Assembly: GCA_002502295.1 (NCBI GenBank)
Contig: DANX01000036.1
Span: 5,262 to 12,770 of the forward strand
DNA from: Euryarchaeota archaeon UBA561
GTDB lineage: Archaea; Thermoplasmatota; Poseidoniia; Poseidoniales; Poseidoniaceae
Length of the DNA: 7,509 bases
Direction: 5' to 3'
Part shown: positions 1 through 6,416 of the stretch, one piece after another
Numbering within the stretch: position 1 is the first letter of the stretch
How the letters are laid out: the number at the start of each line of letters is the position of its first letter
Program-made: the position numbers and the translations under genes
Notes under the pieces: generated by a model
Told to the model about the DNA's origin: nothing
The model's database searches: none
The model's input: only the letters and a program-made list of their open reading frames with translations

Positions 1-1
1 C

Positions 2-100
2 CCACGCTCCGGCTGCGAAGACGACGCATGCTTGGCCTGCCACATGAACTCCAAAGGCCCCATCCTTCTCAAGGCAACGGTGCGCATTCCTGCACGGTGA
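2..100 (+). CDS. C-terminal end of an upstream gene, function unknown (partial)
   Basis: This frame is open from the window edge for 32 codons and ends in TGA at 98-100, followed at once by a second in-frame TGA at 101-103. The codons favour G or C at the third position, as in the two downstream genes, whereas the other two forward frames give either a low-complexity Arg-rich peptide or an early stop. The peptide has three clustered cysteines (a CEDDAC stretch, then CLACH) and ends in a hydrophobic and basic tail, KATVRIPAR. The cysteines could form part of a zinc or iron-sulfur site, and CLACH also matches the CxxCH heme-attachment pattern, but the fragment is too short to assign a family. 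Only the last 32 residues are visible, so whether this is a gene end at all rests on codon bias and the tandem stop. Confidence 0.45.
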   Translation, partial: PRSGCEDDACLACHMNSKGPILLKATVRIPAR

Positions 101-119
101 TGACCCCCTATGGGGGTCA
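101..119. repeat. Perfect inverted repeat, 8-bp arms, 3-base centre
   Basis: The arms TGACCCCC (101-108) and GGGGGTCA (112-119) are exact reverse complements around TAT. The repeat begins on the base after the probable stop codon of the upstream gene and ends 15 bases before the first possible start of the large surface-protein gene. As RNA it would form a short stable GC-rich hairpin; as DNA it could be the binding site of a dimeric regulator. No T-tract follows, so it is not a bacterial-type intrinsic terminator, and archaeal terminators usually rely on T-runs without a hairpin. The symmetry is certain; the role is unknown. Confidence 0.85.
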
Positions 120-134
120 AGCCAAGTGTGAACA

Positions 135-3100
135 ATGATTTTCAAGGTTGGCGTCCGTGCTGACGCCATGGCGGATGATGTTTTTCAGAAAAATGGGAAG
201 AAAAGCGTCATGCTCGTCTTGATTTTTCTTCTGTCCCTTATGGGGCCATTCTTTTCGGCAAACCTCACCGAGCCGGTCCTGGACGAACCTGGGCATGTGC
301 AATTTAGCGGTCCGTTTACGGTTGCCTCCGGCCATGGTCATGACCTCGGCGGAATGACCATCGACGCTGATGGACTCGTTCAGGTGGCTGTTCGAGAGGA
401 GTCCATGCTTGACCTGTGGTCCAGCCATGCACTCAACCTCCCGTACGGAGAACATCACGGGACGCCCGATATGAAATTGTCTCGTTTTGATAAAACACAT
501 CTTTGTTGGAGCACTGAAGAAGGGACGGTTCGCACGGCCGTTCATCGACCAAGCGGCGTGTGGATTGACACACTGGTCGACACCGTTGCCGCATCCAACG
601 CTTCGGCTTTGGTTGACTGCGCCATTGGCGTGACTGCAAACGAACTTCCTCGAGTGCTTTATGCCGATGGAGATGACCTCAAAATGGGTCGCTATGCCAC
701 CCCGAACCAGAACGTCGAAGGGTATGAAACCGCAAAATACCACACGCGCACCATCATGGAAGACGTCTCACCAACCCACCTCGAGCTCGATATCACGCCT
801 CAAGGTTTGGAGTGGGGCCTGATGAGGGCCTCGACAGGTTCCCTGCACCAAGTGAATTTCAGCGGCGCCTATTGGACGCACGCCCTGTTGGATGCCGGTC
901 CAGTGGGTGAACAATTCAAGCTCTCCATTGACGACAACGGTGTGGCTCACATCTTGTATTCCCGCTCATCCACGAATGAAATCATCCTCCTCAAGGTTGA
1001 TGGAGCGGACCACGATCGTCGTGTTCTCCTCCAAAGCGACGACCTCGTGGATGCCCTTGGCATGGACCTTGACGCCAACAACATTGAGCAGATCGCCACA
1101 GCAACACAGACCGAGTCTGCCTTTTCCATCAACCTCATCCGTTCGCTCGCAGGCCAGGATTCGGGGCGAGTTGACTCAACACCCTCCGACGCGCTGGAAG
1201 GCGAGATGGATGAGGAAGAAGGCTTGATGTTGCTGGCTGACGTGAACCACGATGGCTTTGACGACCTCCTTGTTTCGACGCCAAACGCAGACTTGGTAGA
1301 GATGGAAGACAATGGACGAGTCAACGTCTACTATGGCTCATCAGTGGGCCTTTCCGCTCTACCCGACCTTATCCTCGCAGGCGAAAATGATGGGGCACGT
1401 TATGGAGCAGGGATGGACATTGGCGACTTTAACGGCGACGGCATGGTTGACTTAGCCATTGGTTCTCCGGGGTGGGCTCCAACCGGTGACCCCCTTGCGC
1501 GCCACGGCCTTGTCCATGTGTTCCTCGGAAACCAGTCAGGCCTCTCTGCTTCACCTTGGTCTAACCTTACGGGCAGTGAAAACGAGTCCTTGGGCAGTAC
1601 CCTTGCGACGCTTCAACAACCCAGCGGTGGCGATGTTCTTGCCGCTACGGCTCGTAATTTCAGTGTCGTTGTAAGCGACTCGCAGACCGATCAAGGCAAG
1701 GTCAATCTCTATTTTGGCAACAGCACGGGCTTGTTCCCCTTGCGAAACGTCACACAAACCCAGGGCGGGGATTTGTTTGGTCGCTCGTTGGAAGGATGCG
1801 ACGTCAACAACGACGGTTATGATGAGCTGATCGTTGGCAACACGGGTTCCTACCAGAATACTCTCTCCTACTCATCGGTGGAGTATTTCTTCGGTTCATC
1901 ATCCGGATACAACGGTTCGGCAGACCACACCCTCAGTTCGCTTCTCCAAGGTCGCCTGTTTGGTTTGTCCGTCACCTGCGTGGGCGACGTTAACGGGGAC
2001 GGTTTTGACGAACACATCATCACTGAGCCGCTCAACGGAACAGAAACGTTTGGGGCCGGTTCCCTCTGGCTCTTTGAAGGCACAGATCAGCCTCTGCCGG
2101 GAGAGGCCGATTGGCGATTCTCGCCGTCGGTTCCAAATGCTCGAATCGGTGAATCCATCGTCGCAGCAGGTGACATCAACGCGGACGGTTACGACGATGT
2201 GTATGTCTCGAGCCGTATGGGTTCCTCTTCGGGTCGGGTTGAAATCTTCCTCGGATCGGCCACTGGACTGAGTGATGACCGTCAATTGCTTGCTGAAGGA
2301 AACAGCAGCGAGCGGCTCGGGCTTCTTTTGGCCAGCAACGGGGACGTGAACGGTGATGGCTTGAGCGAGTTGTTCTACTCGTTGCGTTCATCCGATCGCG
2401 GCGATGCGTACGGTCTGACCTATCTGATGTTGAGCGAGCGGGATTGGGAATCGATCTCATTTACCTACCAGGGTTCCATAAACGACGTGCAGCTTGGAAC
2501 TGCCGGTCGAGGTGAAACCAGTCTTGTTTTCACACACGTTGACGCCCTTCGGACTCACGTCTCGAAACTCGAGCACATGAACGACGGGACGCCTGGAGGA
2601 CAGTGGGTCCACCAGTCTGTCGTCAGCCTCAACACAAGCCACCTTGGTATCTCCTTCGACGTCCGTGCATCGGGTCAGCCGGTGTTGTTTACTGAGAACA
2701 GATCGCACATGAACTTCCACTCCACTTCATCCATGACGGCTGTTGAACAAACCGTTGCAAGCACGGGTACCATGGGCCAATGGCTCGGCTCAACAACAAC
2801 GAATGACAACAAACAAGTTCTTGCTTACACCTCAGGTCTCGGCCAACAAATCTACGCCGCTACCCAGACCTCGAGTGGTTGGTCTTCTGAATTGGTTCGA
2901 ACAAACGCCAACCTCGCTTCGGCCATTGACGTTCAGGTCGATGACCAAAACATACCTCACCTCGTCTACCGGCACAACACCACTTCACAGCTTGAGTTGG
3001 CGACTGGGGGTTCAAGTTGGACCCTCACCGATCTTGGGGAAGAACATGAAGCGGTGTCAATTCAACACCCCACTGCCGTCCTTTCCAACAATTCCCTCGC

Positions 3101-6100
3101 CATTGGCCTTGTATCCTCCAACGGCACTGGAACCAATTTGGCCGTTTGGATGTACGACGGAACCGAACTCTCCAAGCATGACGTCGCCAACCACACGGAC
3201 CTTCACAGCGAACTTGGATTGACCGTTTTGGACAACGGCTCGCTTTTGCTGGCGGCGTTGACCACGGGTGGGGCACTCAGCGTCCACGAGTTGTGGCCAG
3301 GAAGCGATGTTTGGCAGGAACACACGGCGCCGCAACCAAGCGGAACCAACAACGAATACCGTCTTGACTTGAGTGGCGGAGACCATCCCTTGATGGCCGT
3401 TCGCGGAAACGCCATCTCGTCCATTTATGGATTGAATCAAACGGGGGTTTGGACCACATTAGCTGAACGTCCAGCCGCTGCAGTGAACGGTGCCTGGGAT
3501 GTGCTTCATGCAGGCGACCACCTGGTGTTGCTGACCAGCGACCCAACCAGCCACCACCTGGTGTTCAACAGCGTTGAAATTGACCATGCATCGGGTGAAC
3601 CGGCGCCTTGGATGTCGGTCCAATTTGGAGACATCGTGTCCAACCGCCCGGTCCATGCCACGTTTGATGGCAACGGAACCGTTCACATGGCGTATTGGGA
3701 TGAAGTGGATAACGACGTGATCATGCTCCGCTTGTACCCTGATGCAGACCGCGATTTGGTCTTCGACATGATCGATGCCATGCCAAGCGTTCCCGACCAG
3801 TGGATGAACACTGACGGGGACAACTACGGCGATAACCCCCTCGGACCCCTTGCGGATGCTTGCCCCAACGATGCAGGTTCATCGTCATTTATTTTCCAAG
3901 GATGCGATGATTACGATTTCGATGGCTTCAGGGACAACATCGACGGATGCGATGATGCGGGAGGTACCTCGTGGATTGACCGCTTTGGGTGTGAAGACAG
4001 GGACCAAGACGGTTGGTCCGATAACCTGCTGGGCTACGCCGATGGCGATGAATTCTATTCCAATTGGAAGCAAGCCCTCGACACCGATGGAGATGGCTTC
4101 GGGGATAACCACGGCGTAGATTGTTGCGCCACTGCCCTCGATCCAAACGCCGACAGCGGTGACCTCTTCCCCTACCTCGCCTCTCAATACGACGACTACG
4201 ACGGAGACGGTTATGGCGACAACGATACGGACACGCTGTTCGGAGATTATTGTCCGTGGGATTACGGTGAATCCTATCGAGATCGAAACGGCTGCTTGGA
4301 CAGTGACGGCGACGGAGCAAGCGATCCTTCGGACGAGGGTACCTTTTTCGAATGGAACGCCATTGAGCATGGAGCGGACGTTTGGCCGTTCGACGGGACA
4401 CAGTGGAAGGACACGGACGGGGATGGCTACGGTGACAACCGATCCCTGAACGCCACAAATCCCGACCGTTTTCCTCAGCGAAAGGCGGCAGCCAACGATA
4501 CCGATGACGACGGTTTCGCCGACAATTGGACACAATACTACAACGGAACAAACGCTCAAGGCATCCAAATCGATGCTTGCCCATCCGAATGGGGGAATTC
4601 AACCCGACGCAACTTGACCGTCTATGCCTACGGGTGCCTTGACACCGATGGCGACGGCTACACCGATGATTACACGTTCGATGTTGACCCTGACACCGGT
4701 CTGCGATTCAATGAACTGGGTGATGCTTTCCCCAACGAGAAAACACAATCCAAAGACCGAGACGGTGATGGTTTTGGTGATAATCCAGTCGGATTTGAGG
4801 GCGACTTGTGCCCGACGGTCTCCGGTGTGCTCGATGGGACGGACGGCATTGGGTGCCGTATCACTGATCAAAGCGATGATGACGGTGATGGCCTTGTCAA
4901 CGAACTCGACATCGTTTGTCCAAACACTCCTTCTGGAGAGCAAGTGAACGAGGAAGGGTGTTCACAATCGGAACTTGACGACGATGAGGACGGTGTCAAC
5001 AACGACGTTGACATCTGCCCAAACACGCCTCCAAGTGTCGTTGCCGATGCGCAAGGTTGCAGTGAAGAACAGCGCACGTCGGATTCGGATGGAGATGGTA
5101 TCAATGACCCGGAGGACAATTGCCCCAACACTGGCCAGGGTGAGAACGTGGACGGAAATGGATGTTCTCAAGCCCAACGAGACAGCGACGGAGACGGTTT
5201 GTTGGACTTGGACGATGCCTGCGATGACACCCCACCCGGATTCCCCATCCTCGAGAACGGTTGCACCGATGAAACGGAGCTTGACACCGATCTTGATGGA
5301 GACGGATACAGCGACGTCTACGCGTACGATGTTGATGGCGCTACTGGCCTTCACGTGAACCAAACCGGGGACGCCTTCCCAAGTGACGCAACGCAGTGGT
5401 TTGATCAGGATGGCGATGGTTTTGGCGATAACTGGGGAGACCCTTCATGGAACGAAACCCGGGACCCTTCATGGCCAGGTGAATTCGTGGCCGGCGCAAC
5501 CAACGCAGACTTTTGTCCCAAAACAAAGCCGGGTTTGCAAGTTGATTCGGAAGGTTGCCACATCTCACAACGGGACACAGATCTTGACGGCGTGATGGAC
5601 GACGCAGACAATTGCCCAACGAAAGCCAAAGGCATTGACGGCTACGATGATGGCTGCCCCTATGTTCCTGCGTCAGGGGACGGAGAAGAAGGTCTGTTGG
5701 GAGGTGCCGCGGGAACCATCATGCTCGTCGCTGGTGGTTTGGGCGGGCTCTTGGTCGTCGGGATTGTGATTGCTCGCCTGATTGGTCGTGAGGACGAGGA
5801 CGAGGAAGACGACGATTACCATGACTTTTACGAGGACGAGGAAGAAGAGGAAAGCTTCCTTGACCGCCTCGACCGGACTGCGTCAGCCGTTCCACAACGT
5901 TCCCGCCCCGCTCCTCAGCGAACCTCTCAACCCCAGAGAAAAACATCAGGCCCAAGCAGTCCTCCACCCGGCACTGGTCGTGGGAAGGACGGAGGTTCAA
6001 CCAGTCGCGCTCCCAGTGGACCATCACGCCGGACTTCCGGCGGGCCTCCGAGCCGTAAACCGAGCAATGTCTCTGCCTCAAAGAGGCCTGCTGCACCCCA

Positions 6101-6359
6101 GAAAGCAGGGAAAAAGAAGGTGGTGAATGAGGCAGAGGAGCCAGCCGGAAAGAAGGTTCGAAAGGCTAAGATCAACGTTGATTTGAGCATCTTTGAAGAT
6201 TGGCAGGCCGAGGACAGGGAGGCCGCCGTTGACTGGGTGGCGGGCGCATTTTCCGAAGGTGACCAAGAGCGTACTATCTTGATGCAACTCCAAGAAACAG
6301 GGTGGACTGCCGAACAATCCAGAGCGATATGCAACCTCGCAAAGAACAAGCGTGATTGA
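135..6359 (+). CDS. Giant membrane-anchored surface protein with FG-GAP propeller and thrombospondin-type-3-like calcium repeats
   Basis: The gene encodes 2074 residues. In order: signal peptide (hydrophobic core about 25-40, probable cleavage near 42); propeller-like segment (about 50-350); FG-GAP propeller (about 361-770) with DxNxDG-type loops at 369, 431, 556, 618, 680 and 737; second propeller-like segment (about 771-1200); Asp-rich thrombospondin-3-like region (1203-1842) with about 17 DxDxDG loops and 24 cysteines; one transmembrane helix (about 1858-1880); acidic patch (1886-1906); Pro/Ser/Arg/Lys-rich linker; helical C-terminal domain (2016-2074). About 31 NxS/T sequons fall in the ectodomain. 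FG-GAP and thrombospondin-3 repeats bind calcium in known families and act in adhesion or as rigid stalks, so a calcium-dependent surface adhesin or receptor is the likely role; the ligand is unknown. An in-frame TGA at 129-131 makes ATG 135 the furthest upstream start. ATG 168 gives a more typical signal peptide, and neither has a good Shine-Dalgarno sequence. No enzymatic motif is seen. Confidence 0.93.
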   Translation: MIFKVGVRADAMADDVFQKNGKKSVMLVLIFLLSLMGPFFSANLTEPVLDEPGHVQFSGPFTVASGHGHDLGGMTIDADGLVQVAVREESMLDLWSSHALNLPYGEHHGTPDMKLSRFDKTHLCWSTEEGTVRTAVHRPSGVWIDTLVDTVAASNASALVDCAIGVTANELPRVLYADGDDLKMGRYATPNQNVEGYETAKYHTRTIMEDVSPTHLELDITPQGLEWGLMRASTGSLHQVNFSGAYWTHALLDAGPVGEQFKLSIDDNGVAHILYSRSSTNEIILLKVDGADHDRRVLLQSDDLVDALGMDLDANNIEQIATATQTESAFSINLIRSLAGQDSGRVDSTPSDALEGEMDEEEGLMLLADVNHDGFDDLLVSTPNADLVEMEDNGRVNVYYGSSVGLSALPDLILAGENDGARYGAGMDIGDFNGDGMVDLAIGSPGWAPTGDPLARHGLVHVFLGNQSGLSASPWSNLTGSENESLGSTLATLQQPSGGDVLAATARNFSVVVSDSQTDQGKVNLYFGNSTGLFPLRNVTQTQGGDLFGRSLEGCDVNNDGYDELIVGNTGSYQNTLSYSSVEYFFGSSSGYNGSADHTLSSLLQGRLFGLSVTCVGDVNGDGFDEHIITEPLNGTETFGAGSLWLFEGTDQPLPGEADWRFSPSVPNARIGESIVAAGDINADGYDDVYVSSRMGSSSGRVEIFLGSATGLSDDRQLLAEGNSSERLGLLLASNGDVNGDGLSELFYSLRSSDRGDAYGLTYLMLSERDWESISFTYQGSINDVQLGTAGRGETSLVFTHVDALRTHVSKLEHMNDGTPGGQWVHQSVVSLNTSHLGISFDVRASGQPVLFTENRSHMNFHSTSSMTAVEQTVASTGTMGQWLGSTTTNDNKQVLAYTSGLGQQIYAATQTSSGWSSELVRTNANLASAIDVQVDDQNIPHLVYRHNTTSQLELATGGSSWTLTDLGEEHEAVSIQHPTAVLSNNSLAIGLVSSNGTGTNLAVWMYDGTELSKHDVANHTDLHSELGLTVLDNGSLLLAALTTGGALSVHELWPGSDVWQEHTAPQPSGTNNEYRLDLSGGDHPLMAVRGNAISSIYGLNQTGVWTTLAERPAAAVNGAWDVLHAGDHLVLLTSDPTSHHLVFNSVEIDHASGEPAPWMSVQFGDIVSNRPVHATFDGNGTVHMAYWDEVDNDVIMLRLYPDADRDLVFDMIDAMPSVPDQWMNTDGDNYGDNPLGPLADACPNDAGSSSFIFQGCDDYDFDGFRDNIDGCDDAGGTSWIDRFGCEDRDQDGWSDNLLGYADGDEFYSNWKQALDTDGDGFGDNHGVDCCATALDPNADSGDLFPYLASQYDDYDGDGYGDNDTDTLFGDYCPWDYGESYRDRNGCLDSDGDGASDPSDEGTFFEWNAIEHGADVWPFDGTQWKDTDGDGYGDNRSLNATNPDRFPQRKAAANDTDDDGFADNWTQYYNGTNAQGIQIDACPSEWGNSTRRNLTVYAYGCLDTDGDGYTDDYTFDVDPDTGLRFNELGDAFPNEKTQSKDRDGDGFGDNPVGFEGDLCPTVSGVLDGTDGIGCRITDQSDDDGDGLVNELDIVCPNTPSGEQVNEEGCSQSELDDDEDGVNNDVDICPNTPPSVVADAQGCSEEQRTSDSDGDGINDPEDNCPNTGQGENVDGNGCSQAQRDSDGDGLLDLDDACDDTPPGFPILENGCTDETELDTDLDGDGYSDVYAYDVDGATGLHVNQTGDAFPSDATQWFDQDGDGFGDNWGDPSWNETRDPSWPGEFVAGATNADFCPKTKPGLQVDSEGCHISQRDTDLDGVMDDADNCPTKAKGIDGYDDGCPYVPASGDGEEGLLGGAAGTIMLVAGGLGGLLVVGIVIARLIGREDEDEEDDDYHDFYEDEEEEESFLDRLDRTASAVPQRSRPAPQRTSQPQRKTSGPSSPPPGTGRGKDGGSTSRAPSGPSRRTSGGPPSRKPSNVSASKRPAAPQKAGKKKVVNEAEEPAGKKVRKAKINVDLSIFEDWQAEDREAAVDWVAGAFSEGDQERTILMQLQETGWTAEQSRAICNLAKNKRD
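168..260 (+). other. Signal peptide of the surface protein
   Basis: Residues 12-42 (numbered from ATG 135) have a polar, basic n-region ending in KNGKKS, a hydrophobic core of about 16 residues (VMLVLIFLLSLMGPFF) and a small-residue SA pair before NLTEP, where cleavage is likely. The first N-glycosylation sequon (N43) follows immediately. Together with the single C-terminal transmembrane helix this gives a type I topology, with residues 43 to about 1857 outside and about 1881-2074 inside. Confidence 0.85.
1215..2444 (+). other. FG-GAP (integrin-alpha type) seven-blade beta-propeller
   Basis: Six calcium-loop motifs start at residues 369 (DVNHDGFDD), 431 (DFNGDGMVD), 556 (DVNNDGYDE), 618 (DVNGDGFDE), 680 (DINADGYDD) and 737 (DVNGDGLSE). 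The spacing is 62, 125, 62, 62 and 57 residues, so one repeat near 493 has kept its length but lost its loop, giving seven blades. Typical FG-GAP strand motifs recur between the loops, such as VNVYYGSSVGLS, VHVFLGNQSGLS, VNLYFGNSTGL and VEIFLGSATGLS. In characterised integrin-alpha family members this fold mediates ligand binding and carries calcium in the blade loops. Confidence 0.9.
4647..4784 (+). repeat. Internal protein repeat, copy 1 (46 residues)
   Basis: Residues 1505-1550 run from DGDGYTDD through DVDPDTGL and GDAFPNEKTQ to DGDGFGDN. They align without gaps to residues 1721-1766, with 30 of 46 positions identical by hand count. The two copies are 216 residues apart, with canonical thrombospondin-3 units between them, which points to a segmental duplication or module shuffling within the stalk. 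Confidence 0.85.
5295..5432 (+). repeat. Internal protein repeat, copy 2 (46 residues)
   Basis: Residues 1721-1766 run from DGDGYSDV through DVDGATGL and GDAFPSDATQW to DGDGFGDN. They are the ungapped counterpart of copy 1. Copy 2 keeps the complete TQW motif, where copy 1 has TQS. The calcium-loop aspartates at both ends are kept in both copies. Confidence 0.85.
5706..5774 (+). other. Transmembrane anchor
   Basis: Residues 1858-1880 form the only long hydrophobic stretch after the signal peptide, Gly-rich then Val/Ile-rich (AAGTIMLVAGG, then GGLLVVGIVIA). It is followed by RLIGR and a dense acidic patch. The Gly-rich face would allow close helix packing. The cysteine-rich calcium region ends about 15 residues before it, so the stalk meets the membrane with almost no spacer. 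Confidence 0.9.
6180..6356 (+). other. Small helical cytoplasmic C-terminal domain of the surface protein
   Basis: Residues 2016-2074 follow about 100 residues of probably disordered basic linker and look like a compact helical unit: DLSIFEDW, then a helix with AAVDWVAGAF, a charged turn (SEGDQER), a helix ILMQLQETG, a GW turn, and a final helix TAEQSRAICNLAKN. Hydrophobic residues recur every three to four positions. The L-x-x-x-G-W turn between helices loosely recalls UBA-type three-helix folds, but I cannot assign a family. By topology it lies in the cytoplasm and may dock a partner. Confidence 0.6.
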
Positions 6360-6404
6360 CTACCTTCATGAGGGCTTAAATGGGGACCGACGGTAGACAC
6401 CGAT

Positions 6405-6410
6405 GGAGGG
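6405..6410 (+). promoter_or_regulatory. Shine-Dalgarno sequence deciding the downstream start
   Basis: GGAGGG lies with six bases between it and ATG 6417, a good match to the 3' end of 16S rRNA. It favours ATG 6417 over the in-frame ATG at 6429. It is much stronger than anything upstream of the large gene. Confidence 0.7.
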
Positions 6411-6416
6411 AGAAGG

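Larger units (their letters stand above)
3741..5660 (+). other. Thrombospondin-type-3-like calcium-binding repeat region
   Basis: Residues 1203-1842 contain about 17 DxDxDG loops and 24 cysteines. Two module styles are mixed. One is 'DxFPxxxTQWxDxDGDGxGDN', seen at residues 1214, 1305, 1415, 1530 and 1746 with variation. The other is the canonical thrombospondin-3 form, 'DSDGDGINDPEDNCPNT..NGC', mainly between 1575 and 1720 and again at 1800-1842. Cysteines alternate as DxC(P) and GC, which in thrombospondins form disulfides that stiffen a calcium-loaded rod. The region is directly membrane-proximal, so it probably acts as the stalk holding the propellers away from the cell. Confidence 0.88.

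Noticed and set aside
117..743. Minus-strand reading frame of 208 codons at the start of the giant gene.
   Set aside because: It is antisense to the signal peptide and first propeller-like segment and shows no recognisable domain. It also overlaps the palindrome and has no supporting context.
3517..3565. 13-base direct repeat ACCACCTGGTGTT (3517-3529 and 3553-3565), each copy nearly palindromic.
   Set aside because: Both copies are in frame and encode similar beta-strand residues (HLV) in the propeller-like segment. Two copies inside a gene are not enough to claim a regulatory site.
3885..4568. Long open reading frame on the minus strand (227 codons), overlapped by another at 3928-4602.
   Set aside because: Both lie antisense to the Asp/Gly-rich stalk repeats, whose GAC/GAT/GGC codons rarely give stops on the other strand. 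Their products are low-complexity (Val/Ile-rich or Arg-rich), and the plus-strand gene is clearly real here.
5439..5474. 12-base direct repeat GACCCTTCATGG (5439-5450 and 5463-5474).
   Set aside because: It encodes a small in-frame DPSW...DPSW duplication inside the stalk. This is likely a local slippage event and not a mobile-element or attachment-site signature.
3741..5660. The repetitive Asp codon region considered as a DNA-level tandem repeat or CRISPR-like array.
   Set aside because: The periodicity is at protein level with varied codons and variable spacing. There are no constant direct repeats with unique spacers.
6374..6382. Possible TATA-like GCTTAAATG in the 57-base gap before the EF-hand gene.
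   Set aside because: It sits at a plausible distance (about 40 bases) from ATG 6417, but it is a single weak AT-rich match with no clear BRE. The short gap and co-orientation equally fit read-through from the upstream gene.
6360..6396. Short inverted repeat CTACC...GGTAG after the stop of the giant gene, considered as a terminator.
   Set aside because: The arms are only 5 bases with a 27-base loop and no T-tract, which is within chance expectation.
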